From positions 1 to 6,134 of the forward strand of contig JALOAP010000197.1 in the NCBI GenBank assembly GCA_023228745.1: DNA of 6,134 nucleotides, given 5' to 3'. Both the position numbers and the translations under genes were made by a program. The notes below the pieces were generated by a model, which saw only the letters and a list, made by a program, of their open reading frames with translations, searched no databases and had not been told where the DNA came from. This document shows positions 1 through 5,943 of this stretch, piece after piece. Each line of letters opens with the position of its first letter. The first letter of the stretch is position 1. This stretch comes from Dehalococcoidia bacterium (lineage in GTDB: Bacteria > Chloroflexota > Dehalococcoidia > Tepidiformales > Tepidiformaceae).

Positions 1-20
1 CGTTCGTTCCTGCCGCGCAT
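1..20 (-). CDS. Candidate 5' end of a gene running off the left edge
   Basis: An ATG at 20-18 on the minus strand is preceded by a perfect AGGAGG (28-33) with a 7-base spacer, which is a near-ideal ribosome binding site. Only six full codons (M R G R N E) lie inside the window before the edge, so no product can be named. A second in-frame ATG lies 24 bases upstream at 44-42 but has no comparable site in front of it. The candidate follows the anchored protein gene (185-724) on the same strand, with a strong hairpin between them. The call rests on the ribosome binding site alone and could be a chance match. Confidence 0.35.
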
Positions 21-133
21 GGGACTGCCTCCTGTTGGAGACATGATCCCTCACATCAGCGATTCAGCCGATCCCACTTTTTCAGCACCCTGCTAGCGCG
101 ACCCTCTCCTTGGCGCCTCTATGGCACGCCCGG

Positions 134-160
134 GCGGCCGCACTCAGAGAGAGCGGCCGC
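134..160. terminator. Strong hairpin from twin GCGGCCGC palindromes
   Basis: GCGGCCGC occurs at 134-141 and again at 153-160, separated by 11 bases. The two copies pair as an 8-bp all-GC stem. After one A-A mismatch, CTC (143-145) pairs with GAG (149-151) around a 3-base loop. It begins about 25 bases past the stop of the minus-strand gene at 185, a usual terminator position. Neither flank carries a run of T, so it is not a classical intrinsic terminator. It may act as a transcript 3'-end stabiliser or a factor-dependent site. Confidence 0.45.
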
Positions 161-184
161 TGGTAGGAGGCTCGACCGGGCGGG

Positions 185-724
185 TTAGCGCTTGCGCACG
201 GCCACCATTCCGGCCGCGCCGAGCGCGGCGATGGCGGCGAGGCTCGCACCGAGGACGAACGGGACGTGGGCGCCGCTGTCCGCGCCATCGGTCCCCGTGC
301 CGGTGGCCGGTGGATGCGGCGTGCTGGGGCTCGAAGGCGAGGTGGGGCTGGCGGGCGTGGTCGGCGTGGGGGTCGTTCCCTCCATCAGCGTCCACTCCCC
401 GTTTTCGAAGTGAAACGAGACCATGGAGATCTCGTCTGAGAACACCGGGCCGTAGAAGACTTCGGCGATCTCGTGCTCGATGGAGCCGACCATTGCGCAG
501 TAGGTGCCGGGGGTCGCGCCGTCGGGGTTGGCATTGACGTCATCGCAGAAGCCGGCGAATTCGTGGCCCTGGTCTTCGATGTACTGCTGGATCACCACTT
601 TCAGCTCGTCAGGGACCTGAGACGACGGGACTTGGGCGGCGGCCAGGCCGGGAAGCATGGCCGCCGCGAGGGCGGCGGCAGCAGCGAAGGCTGCGCCATG
701 ATGGATGCGGATGGAGCGGGACAT
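185..724 (-). CDS. Exported protein of unknown function with C-terminal membrane anchor
   Basis: The 179-residue product is not a family I recognise. Its architecture is clear. Residues 1-30 form a signal peptide: a basic start (R3, R6), an Ala-rich hydrophobic core, and a likely cleavage after AAA at 28-30. Residues 31-116 form a small acidic domain with two cysteines (C60, C76) that could make a disulfide outside the membrane. Residues 117-147 are a Thr/Pro/Ser/Gly linker, typical of a cell-surface spacer. Residues 154-176 form one hydrophobic helix, followed by a basic RKR end, which puts the C-terminus in the cytoplasm. The small domain would therefore be displayed on the outer face of the membrane. 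There is no LPXTG sortase motif. The ribosome binding site is weak: GGAAAGG lies about 11 bases before the ATG. The gene diverges from the SRPBCC gene at 982. Confidence 0.85.
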   Translation of the reverse strand: MSRSIRIHHGAAFAAAAALAAAMLPGLAAAQVPSSQVPDELKVVIQQYIEDQGHEFAGFCDDVNANPDGATPGTYCAMVGSIEHEIAEVFYGPVFSDEISMVSFHFENGEWTLMEGTTPTPTTPASPTSPSSPSTPHPPATGTGTDGADSGAHVPFVLGASLAAIAALGAAGMVAVRKR

Positions 725-787
725 TTCTGTTCGGACCTTTCCTGCGTTCCGCGCTTTCTCCGCGGTAGCGACTTCGAAAACGAGCGT

Positions 788-803
788 AGAATCCGCCGAT
801 TCT
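788..803. promoter_or_regulatory. 6-4-6 inverted repeat AGAATC-CGCC-GATTCT
   Basis: A perfect inverted repeat with 6-base arms and a 4-base centre sits 64 bases upstream of the exported protein gene (start 724), in the region shared with the divergent gene at 982. Size and position suit a dimeric regulator's operator or a small RNA hairpin. I found no convincing -35/-10 pair next to it on either strand. The rest of 725-981 shows no plausible gene: the reading frame that extends upstream from 982 to 841 has no ribosome binding site and unremarkable low-complexity residues. Confidence 0.3.
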
Positions 804-855
804 GCGGCACCCTACCCGATGGTAAAGATAACGCCAGAGAATGAGATGCACGTCA

Positions 856-934
856 CTTTCGGGTCGGCGCCTGCAGCAGCCGAAAGCGACCCTCGGGGCC
901 ACAAGTGCGTCCCCTTCGGACTTTGGCTGTGGCC
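856..934 (+). other. Foldable leader upstream of the SRPBCC gene
   Basis: Several complementary segments lie here. CTTTCGG (856-862) can pair with CCGAAAG (880-886). GGGTCG (861-866) can pair with CGACCC (887-892). These two pairings share bases 861-862 and interleave, so they are mutually exclusive or nearly pseudoknotted. Downstream, GGCCACA (897-903) pairs with TGTGGCC (928-934) around an inner GTCC (909-912)/GGAC (918-921) hairpin. The 3' edge is 47 bases before the ATG at 982. It matches no riboswitch I recognise, and GC-rich DNA yields such pairings by chance fairly often. Confidence 0.25.
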
Positions 935-981
935 GGGGCGAGCGCAGGATCGTGCTGCCGGCACTCCGGCCGGAGCGGCAG

Positions 982-1650
982 ATGAAACGCACGTTGCTCT
1001 TCGTAGCCAGCGTCACAACCGCGGCCTTCTTGTTGAACCTCGTGCTTCGGCCCCGCTACCGGCGCTGGGGACTCCAACCCGTCGAATTGAGCCGCACGCT
1101 CCCCGGCGATGACCTCGTGCCCGCCCCGGATTACCGCGCGGACCTCGCGGTTACGATCGACGCAGGGCCGGGGGATATCTGGCCGTGGCTAGCCCAGATG
1201 GGCTACCGCAGGGGCGGCCTATACAGCTACGACTGGCTCGACCGGGTGTTCGGTATCCTCGACGCGCCGAGCGCAGATGTCATCCTTCCCCAGTGGCAGG
1301 ACCTCCGGGCGGGCGATGAGATTCCACTGGGGCGTGGCCCCACGTTCCCAGTCGTCGAAGCAGAACCAGACCATCACCTCTTGCTTGGCGATACAACGGG
1401 GGGCATGTGGTCCTGGCTGCTCTATCTCGACCCGCTGCCCGACGGCCGCACACGGCTCATCTCGCGGAACCTGGCTCGGTTTCCGGGTTTTGTGGGAGGC
1501 GCCATGCTACGGCTCTGGCTCGAACCGGCAGCGTTCATCATGACCCGCCGGATGCTCCTGAATCTGAAGGACCGGGCGGAGGCGCTTGCACTCGAACGGG
1601 GAGCCTCAGCGAACGTGGCCCAGCCAGCGAGCACCATCCCCGGCCCTTGA
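982..1650 (+). CDS. SRPBCC-like protein with N-terminal membrane helix
   Basis: The 222-residue product begins with one membrane helix (about residues 4-22, after a MKR start) that is followed by basic residues (RPRYRR, 23-28), so it is likely anchored at the membrane. Residues about 50-165 resemble the START/SRPBCC helix-grip fold. They open with a strand (RADLAVTIDA) leading to the GDIWPWLAQMGYRRGG segment (64-79) and SYDWLD (82-87), a hallmark of a widespread uncharacterised SRPBCC group. The later strands end near TRLISR (157-162), and a long amphipathic helix spans about 172-206. Such folds usually bind hydrophobic ligands; no ligand can be inferred here. I chose the ATG at 982 over an upstream ATG at 841 because GGAG (972-975) stands 6 bases before it and the residue pattern becomes protein-like only from there. 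The gene converges on citrate synthase. Confidence 0.8.
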   Translation: MKRTLLFVASVTTAAFLLNLVLRPRYRRWGLQPVELSRTLPGDDLVPAPDYRADLAVTIDAGPGDIWPWLAQMGYRRGGLYSYDWLDRVFGILDAPSADVILPQWQDLRAGDEIPLGRGPTFPVVEAEPDHHLLLGDTTGGMWSWLLYLDPLPDGRTRLISRNLARFPGFVGGAMLRLWLEPAAFIMTRRMLLNLKDRAEALALERGASANVAQPASTIPGP

Positions 1651-1656
1651 ACGAAA

Positions 1657-1682
1657 AAGCGGGAGGCGATTGCCTCCCGCTT
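1657..1682 (-). terminator. Intrinsic terminator of citrate synthase
   Basis: An 11-bp perfect stem (1657-1667 with 1672-1682) closes a 4-base loop. Read on the minus strand, the stem runs straight into TTTTT, the classical intrinsic layout, 26 bases past the citrate synthase stop. For the plus-strand SRPBCC gene, which stops at 1650, the same hairpin is followed only by TTCGAGC. It would therefore be a weaker terminator in that direction, though both genes probably share it. Confidence 0.88.
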
Positions 1683-1708
1683 CGAGCATAACTTGCCGGT
1701 TCCGCCGG

Positions 1709-2839
1709 CTAGCGCCGGTCGACAGGGACGTACTTCTTGTTCTCCGCGCCTTCGTACACCGCGTTCGGCCGCACGAGCCGATTGTCGGCGTACTGTTCGA
1801 GCAGGTGCGCCGTCCACCCGGTGATCCGGGCGAGCGCGAAGATGGGCGTGTACAGGTCGCTCGGGATACCGAGCATCCTGTAGACGGACGCGCTGAAGAA
1901 ATCGACGTTCGGGTAGAGCGGCTTCCCTTCGAGCTTCTCCGCCAGGTAATCGCGCAGCTTGAGCGAGAGGTCGAAATACCAGCGATCCGGCGAGGTCTTG
2001 GCGACTTCGTGGCCAAGCTGCTCGAGGATGACCGCGCGCGGGTCGGTGGTCTTGTAGATCCTGTGGCCGATGCCCATGACGCGTTCGCCGCGCGCGACCA
2101 GGTCATCGACGTACGGCTTGACGTTGTCCTCGGTTTTGATCGCTTCGAGCGTCTTGTAGACCGCTTCGTTCGCGCCGCCGTGCAGCGGGCCCTTGAGCGT
2201 CCCGATTGCGGACGCAGTCGCCGAGTACATGTCGCTCAGGGTCGAGGCGGTGACCATCGCCGAGAACGTCGAGGCGTTCATCTCGTGTTCGGCGTGCAGG
2301 ATGAGAGCGACATCGAACACCCGCTTGGCGAGGTCAGTCGGCTCTTCGCCCGTGAGCATGTACAGGAAGTTCGCGGCGTGAGTCAGATCGTCGCGGGGAG
2401 CCACTGGCTCGTGGCCGCTGCGCAGGCGGTGGTAGGCGGCGATGACCGTGGCCATCTTTGCCGTGAGCCGTGCAGCGGTTTGCTTCAGTTGGGCGTTCGA
2501 GAGGTCGCTCGACTTGCGGTCCTGCGCCCCGAGCAGTTCGACGGCGACCTCCAGCGTCCGCATCGGCCGGACATCGTTCCAGATTTCGTGGAGTACCCGG
2601 TCGACAAGGTCGTCGAGCTCCCGTTCGGCATGGAGTTTTCCTGTGAGCTCGGCGAGTTCCGCCGCGTTCGGGAGCCGCTGGTTCCAGAGGAGAAACGCCA
2701 CCTCCTCGAAGGTGGAGTTCTCGGCAAGGTCGTAGATGTTGTAGCCCGCGTAGACCAGTTCACCCTTCTGTCCGTCGATGCGGCACAGCTTGGTGGTGGT
2801 TACGTTTACTCCCTCGAGACCTCGGGCGATTTCGGTCAC
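1709..2839 (-). CDS. gltA: Citrate synthase (or 2-methylcitrate synthase)
   Basis: The enzyme condenses acetyl-CoA with oxaloacetate to form citrate, the entry step of the TCA cycle, in the cytoplasm. The 376-residue length is usual for the short bacterial type. The N-terminus carries the IDGQKGELVYAGY segment. All three catalytic residues are visible: His220 in GPLHGGANEA, His259 in GIGHRIYKTTDPR (the family signature) and Asp313 in YPNVDFFSA. Oxaloacetate-binding histidines sit in ILHAEHEMNAS (His182, His185). I chose the GTG start at 2839 because GAGGA (2844-2848) lies 4 bases upstream. The frame extends 27 codons further, but that stretch contains a -10-like element and has no ribosome binding site. 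Methylcitrate synthases share these motifs, and no other propionate-pathway genes are present, so citrate synthase is favoured. The gene lies downstream of a small protein gene on the same strand. Confidence 0.95.
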   Translation of the reverse strand: MTEIARGLEGVNVTTTKLCRIDGQKGELVYAGYNIYDLAENSTFEEVAFLLWNQRLPNAAELAELTGKLHAERELDDLVDRVLHEIWNDVRPMRTLEVAVELLGAQDRKSSDLSNAQLKQTAARLTAKMATVIAAYHRLRSGHEPVAPRDDLTHAANFLYMLTGEEPTDLAKRVFDVALILHAEHEMNASTFSAMVTASTLSDMYSATASAIGTLKGPLHGGANEAVYKTLEAIKTEDNVKPYVDDLVARGERVMGIGHRIYKTTDPRAVILEQLGHEVAKTSPDRWYFDLSLKLRDYLAEKLEGKPLYPNVDFFSASVYRMLGIPSDLYTPIFALARITGWTAHLLEQYADNRLVRPNAVYEGAENKKYVPVDRR

Positions 2840-2861
2840 AGTGTCCTCACTTCGCGATGAT

Positions 2862-2890
2862 CGCGCCCGAAGGGGGCGCGTCATTGTATA
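2862..2890 (-). promoter_or_regulatory. -10-like element and leader hairpin of citrate synthase
   Basis: On the minus strand, TGTATACAAT (2883-2892) contains overlapping TATACA and TACAAT hexamers, both good -10 matches. No clear -35 lies 16-18 bases upstream. Transcription would begin near 2876, giving a leader of about 37 bases before the GTG at 2839. Immediately downstream, CGCGCCC (minus strand 2880-2874) pairs with GGGCGCG (2868-2862) around a 5-base loop. This 7-bp hairpin would overlap the start point or form at the transcript's 5' end. Confidence 0.45.
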
Positions 2891-2941
2891 CACGGTCATT
2901 GATCCCGCGAATTCTACCATCAGGTCCGGCTATGCCGCACC

Positions 2942-2981
2942 GCCCGGCCGGGCCACTTCACACCGGGCCGATAGGCCGGGC
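2942..2981. repeat. Inverted GGCCGGGC repeats after the small gene
   Basis: GCCCGGCCGGGC (2942-2953) is a 12-bp perfect palindrome. Its half GCCCGGCC (2942-2949) is complementary to GGCCGGGC at 2974-2981, with a further CCGGGCCG between them. The cluster begins just past the stop of the small protein gene (2990) on the minus strand, so it could be a GC-rich terminator hairpin without a T-run. It could also be an operator ahead of the citrate synthase promoter. Confidence 0.3.
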
Positions 2982-2989
2982 AAGCGTGC

Positions 2990-3190
2990 TTACCCGGTCC
3001 CCTCTGCCTCTACGTGTGCGGATTCCGGATGGCTCCCACCGAGTCCCGTCACAGGCGTGAACGACGGCGGATCACTCGCCGGGAATGACTGTTCTGACTG
3101 CGCGTCGATTTCGTCCTCTGTCCGCTGCTCGGCGCGGTTGGCGTCCCCACTGGCTTCCCGCTCAGGACCGGATTCGTGTTGCCACTGCAC
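2990..3190 (-). CDS. Small acidic SFPASD-motif protein (copy 1)
   Basis: This 66-residue protein is translated from a GTG start. The ribosome binding site AAAGGAGG (3197-3204) with a 6-base spacer is the strongest in the window, which argues that the gene is real and well expressed. It has no signal peptide or membrane segment and is rich in Glu, Ser, Gly and Ala, suggesting low order. The core DAQSEQSFPASDPPSFTPVT (residues 29-48) matches almost residue for residue the protein at 4257-4490. Small proteins with an ESFPASDPPS-like core occur in many bacteria without a known function, to my recollection. The gene starts 72 bases after the crotonase-like gene on the same strand, with no terminator between, so co-transcription is likely. 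Citrate synthase follows 150 bases later. Confidence 0.82.
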   Translation of the reverse strand: MQWQHESGPEREASGDANRAEQRTEDEIDAQSEQSFPASDPPSFTPVTGLGGSHPESAHVEAEGTG

Positions 3191-3196
3191 GTTCTG

Positions 3197-3204
3197 CCTC
3201 CTTT
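3197..3204 (-). promoter_or_regulatory. Strong ribosome binding site deciding the GTG start
   Basis: AAAGGAGG on the minus strand is followed by a 6-base spacer and GTG at 3190. It is close to the full anti-Shine-Dalgarno complement and fixes the start of the small SFPASD gene, which has no usable ATG. Confidence 0.8.
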
Positions 3205-3262
3205 GAGGAACCTCACCGTCCAGTATGCCGAATGGGAAACGCCGTTAGCGGAGTTGCGAGAA

Positions 3263-4069
3263 CTAGGCGTCGCGCCACTCCGGCTCGCGCTTTTCGAACC
3301 AGGCTTGCCGCGCTTCCCGCGAGTCGGCCGTTTGCGAGGCAAGAATCTGGGTGCGGTTCTCGAGCTTCAGGGCGTTTTCCAGGGAGATGCCCGTCACCGT
3401 CTCATTCAGCACTTCCTTCGAAAGCCGGAGACCGAGGGGGCTCGACTGGCGCACGATGCCCTTCGCGATATCGATCGCCGTGGGGAGCAGCCGTTCATGC
3501 TCCACGATCTGCGTGACCAGGCCCATCTCCTTCGCCTCGGGGGCATCGATCAGCCTCCCGGAGTAGATCATGTCAGCGGCATGGGGCGCGCCGACGATCT
3601 TCGGCAGATGGTAGGAACTGCCGACGTCGCAGCCGCTGAGCCCGAGGTTCAGGAAGGAGCAGGCGAAGCGCGCCGTCTCGGTGCCGATGCGGATATCGGA
3701 CGCGATGGCGATGGAGAGCCCGCCGCCCGTTGCCGGGCCGTTTACCGCGGAGATGATCGGCTGCGGGGCGCGCCGCATCTTCACCACCATGTCGGCCAGG
3801 TCGCTCTGGAACGTGTAGGAGTCCTGCACTGGGCCCACGTCCGGCTGCCACTGGCCCTGTTCGCTGCCTGCCTTCAGGTCGAGCCCGGCGCAGAAGCCGC
3901 GGCCCGCACCCGTAATGACGATGATGCGGCAACCGTAGTCGCGGTGCCGTTCGTCCCAGAATGCGTGCAGTTCGCGCAGCATCTCATGGTTGATGGCATT
4001 CAGCCGTTCGGGACGGTTGAGCGTGAGAATGCCGATGGGGCCCTCTTGTTCGAAGCGAAGCGTATTCAT
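3263..4069 (-). CDS. Crotonase-superfamily protein (enoyl-CoA hydratase/isomerase-like)
   Basis: The 268-residue length fits the superfamily, whose members act on acyl-CoA thioesters. Visible landmarks are LTLNRPERLNAI (16-27), the oxyanion-hole segments GRGFCAGLDL (56-65) and NGPATGGGLS (110-119, Gly116), and SGCDVGSSYHLPKIVG (145-160). Aligned by eye to rat mitochondrial enoyl-CoA hydratase, the catalytic Glu144 position is Ser119 and the Glu164 position is Phe139, so ordinary hydratase chemistry is doubtful. Asp148 lies where dienoyl-CoA isomerase has its Asp204, which hints at isomerase or another CoA activity. Substrate cannot be named. I start at the ATG 4069 (MNTLRFEQ), where similarity begins. 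The frame extends 25 codons upstream with basic, atypical sequence. No good ribosome binding site precedes this ATG, but TAGACT (4077-4082) is placed as a -10 for a leaderless or very short-leader transcript. Confidence 0.9.
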   Translation of the reverse strand: MNTLRFEQEGPIGILTLNRPERLNAINHEMLRELHAFWDERHRDYGCRIIVITGAGRGFCAGLDLKAGSEQGQWQPDVGPVQDSYTFQSDLADMVVKMRRAPQPIISAVNGPATGGGLSIAIASDIRIGTETARFACSFLNLGLSGCDVGSSYHLPKIVGAPHAADMIYSGRLIDAPEAKEMGLVTQIVEHERLLPTAIDIAKGIVRQSSPLGLRLSKEVLNETVTGISLENALKLENRTQILASQTADSREARQAWFEKREPEWRDA

Positions 4070-4256
4070 GCAGCGGAGTCTACCCGGAGTGGCTTTCCTG
4101 CTCGACGTGGCGCGCGAAAAGTGTGCGGCACGACGGTCTGTCACGCTTTCGCGAGTCTCCTGCGATGCCCGTCACCCGGGGCGGACGGGAGACGGCGTAC
4201 CGTGAAGGGACGCCCGGAGCACCTGCGGTGCACTCTGTGGGGCGTCGAGGTGAGCG

Positions 4257-4490
4257 TTGAACCAGGCAGACAAGCGCCACGAGAAAGCGCCGGCGACCCG
4301 GACTTCGGTCCCGGAAGAGGAGAAGAAGCGGCTCGACGAACAGGTCGATGCACAGTCCCGGGAGTCGTTCCCGGCGAGCGACGCCCCATCCTTTACCCCG
4401 CTCACGAGCACGTCGCCGCCGAAGAACGTGGATGAGGAGAACTTCACGGAGGAGCAGCTCTTTCCGATGCGACGGGCGCGGGCGGGCTAA
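4257..4490 (+). CDS. Small charged SFPASD-motif protein (copy 2)
   Basis: This 77-residue protein starts at TTG 4257, supported by GAGG (4247-4250) 6 bases upstream. The N-terminus is highly charged (EEEKKRLDEQ, 20-29), probably helical. Then comes the core DAQSRESFPASDAPSFTPLT (31-50), an acidic tail (DEENFTEEQ, 59-67), and a basic end (MRRARAG). There is no signal peptide or membrane helix. The core matches copy 1 (2990-3190) at nearly every position, while the flanks are unrelated and the DNA has diverged at many synonymous sites, so the duplication is old or the two were acquired separately. Function is unknown. It diverges from the crotonase-like gene (187-base gap, no clear promoter seen) and converges on mgtE. 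Confidence 0.78.
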   Translation: MNQADKRHEKAPATRTSVPEEEKKRLDEQVDAQSRESFPASDAPSFTPLTSTSPPKNVDEENFTEEQLFPMRRARAG

Positions 4491-4510
4491 TCTCGCACCA
4501 ATTCCCCCGG

Positions 4511-4534
4511 GCGCCGCCGCAGCCGTGGCGGCGC
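4511..4534. terminator. GC-rich hairpin between convergent small gene and mgtE
   Basis: GCGCCGCC (4511-4518) pairs with GGCGGCGC (4527-4534). The stem is extended inward by a G-T wobble (4519/4526) and one C-G pair, with a 4-base loop. On the plus strand it starts 20 bases past the small gene's stop and is followed by TTCCGTTT, a partial T tract. On the minus strand it lies 14 bases past the mgtE stop and is followed by C/G-rich sequence. It is probably a shared terminator, stronger for the plus-strand gene. Confidence 0.6.
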
Positions 4535-4548
4535 TTCCGTTTGCCGGG

Positions 4549-5898
4549 CTAACTCAGGCGATCGATCAGCAGCGTGCCGAGGCCAAGGAGCAAGAGGAAC
4601 CCGAACATGTCGGTGAATGTGGTGAGCCAGATGGAGCTCACCGCGGGGTCCGCGCCAAGGCGGCGGAGCAGGAGCGGCACAGCGCTGCCCACCAGGCCCG
4701 CGACCAGTACGTTCAGCAGCAGCGCCGTCAGCACAACCAGGGCAAGCCAACCGTTGCCCGAGATGACCAGGGCGAGACCCGCGGCAAGCAAGCCAGCAAG
4801 CAGGCCGTGCACCAGCCCGAACGCAATCTCCTTACGGATGATGAGCCGGAAATCCCGCCCCTCTACCTGGTTCAGCGCCAGCCCGCGGACTACCAGTGTC
4901 GCTACCTGCGTGCCGGTGTTCCCGGAGTGGCCCGCGATGATCGGCATGAACACGGCCAACAGTGCAGCCCGTTCGATCGTGTTCTCGAAGGGCGTGATGA
5001 TCGCCGCCACTGTGAACGCGGTCATCAGGTTGAGGATGAGCCAGGGGATTCGCCTGCGCAGCGATTGCCGCACGGGCGAGAGGATTGTCTCCTCCTCGTG
5101 GATACCCGCGAGGCGATACATGTCCTCGGTCGCCTCTTCCTGCATGACATCGATGAGGTCATCGGCGGTGGTGACACCTTCGAGCCGCCCCTCCGCGTCT
5201 ACCACTGGTACGGCCAGCAAGTTGTAGCGCTGCAGGACTCGGGCCGCCTCTTCCTGGTCCGTCTCCGTCGTAACCGCATGGACTTCGTGGTCCGTGATTT
5301 CGCTGAGCAGGGTCCGGGGCGATGAGACGAGCAGGTCGCGGATGCTGATGATCCCTCGCAGCCGCGCGTCGTCGTCCACGACATACAGGTAGTACGCCTT
5401 CTCCGATGGAGGCCGCAGGACGCGGAGGTAGTCGATGGCCTGTCCGACAGTGATGCCTTCGTTCAGGGCCACGAAGCCGCGGCGCATGATGCCGCCAGCG
5501 GACTCCATGCCGTACTGCATCAGCTCGGCGACTTCGTCCGCGCGGTCCAGTGCCGCGAGCGTTTCGATCGCTTCCGCCGGCTCAAGCTGCTGGATGACGT
5601 CGGCTGCGACGTCGTCCTCGACCTCTTCGAGCACCGCCGGCAGGTCTTCGATACCGACGCTGCGGATCAGGTTACGCAGCTCATCGTCGTCCACGAACTC
5701 GAAGAGCTGGGCGACAATGTCGGTCGGGAGTTGGTCGAGAAGTGCGCGGCGGTCGTCCTCATCGAGCGAGAGAACGAGGTCGATTAGATCGGCGGGATGG
5801 AGGGAAGCGACGAGCACGACGACCTTGGCCCACTCGCGCTCAGCAATGAGCGTGCGGGCATCGTGCAGCAGATCCCGGGCAAGGACCTCGTCGGCCAT
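4549..5898 (-). CDS. mgtE: Magnesium transporter MgtE
   Basis: This is a homodimeric channel-like Mg2+ importer of the cytoplasmic membrane, gated by cytosolic Mg2+. The 449 residues match the family length, and the domains are complete and in the usual order. The MgtE N domain (about 25-130) is acidic and helical, with EEVEDD at 91-96. CBS1 spans about 136-198 and CBS2 about 200-256. The DDLIDVMQEEATED connecting (plug) helix starts at 246. Five membrane helices follow, at about 284-303, 308-331, 357-380, 384-411 and 421-446. The pore signature is present as PIIAGHSGNTGTQ (319-331). Glu357, Asp417 and Asp430 fall where the Thermus thermophilus protein has metal-binding Glu359, Asp418 and Asp432. 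The ATG at 5898 has AGGAAG (5905-5910) 6 bases upstream. The gene diverges from a candidate gene at 6094. Confidence 0.96.
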   Translation of the reverse strand: MADEVLARDLLHDARTLIAEREWAKVVVLVASLHPADLIDLVLSLDEDDRRALLDQLPTDIVAQLFEFVDDDELRNLIRSVGIEDLPAVLEEVEDDVAADVIQQLEPAEAIETLAALDRADEVAELMQYGMESAGGIMRRGFVALNEGITVGQAIDYLRVLRPPSEKAYYLYVVDDDARLRGIISIRDLLVSSPRTLLSEITDHEVHAVTTETDQEEAARVLQRYNLLAVPVVDAEGRLEGVTTADDLIDVMQEEATEDMYRLAGIHEEETILSPVRQSLRRRIPWLILNLMTAFTVAAIITPFENTIERAALLAVFMPIIAGHSGNTGTQVATLVVRGLALNQVEGRDFRLIIRKEIAFGLVHGLLAGLLAAGLALVISGNGWLALVVLTALLLNVLVAGLVGSAVPLLLRRLGADPAVSSIWLTTFTDMFGFLLLLGLGTLLIDRLS

Positions 5899-5943
5899 AG
5901 TTGGCTTCCTGGTTCAATCCGTTTGTGGCGCATGGCCGCAGCG

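Noticed and set aside
1..96. Plus-strand open frame entering from the left edge and stopping near 96
   Set aside because: About 30 codons with no recognisable C-terminal motif, and a strong minus-strand ribosome binding site lies in the same stretch.
841..981. Upstream extension of the SRPBCC gene to ATG 841
   Set aside because: There is no ribosome binding site at 841, the residues are not protein-like, and GGAG stands 6 bases before ATG 982.
1586..2860. 424-codon plus-strand open frame antisense to citrate synthase
   Set aside because: The minus strand encodes a complete citrate synthase with all catalytic motifs. The antisense frame is an Arg/Val-rich by-product of GC-rich codon use.
4070..4144. 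25-codon N-terminal extension of the crotonase gene
   Set aside because: The extension is basic and unlike the family. Similarity to the crotonase fold begins at the ATG at 4069.
3176..4435. 419-codon plus-strand open frame across the crotonase gene
   Set aside because: It overlaps well-supported genes on both ends and has no recognisable motif or ribosome binding site. It is a GC-rich shadow.
4348..5325. 325-codon plus-strand open frame antisense to mgtE
   Set aside because: The MgtE reading is full-length with complete domain order. The antisense frame has low-complexity Gln/Arg-rich sequence.
5899..5943. M-box magnesium riboswitch upstream of mgtE
   Set aside because: The leader from the candidate promoter is about 39 bases, far too short, and I see no M-box conserved segments.
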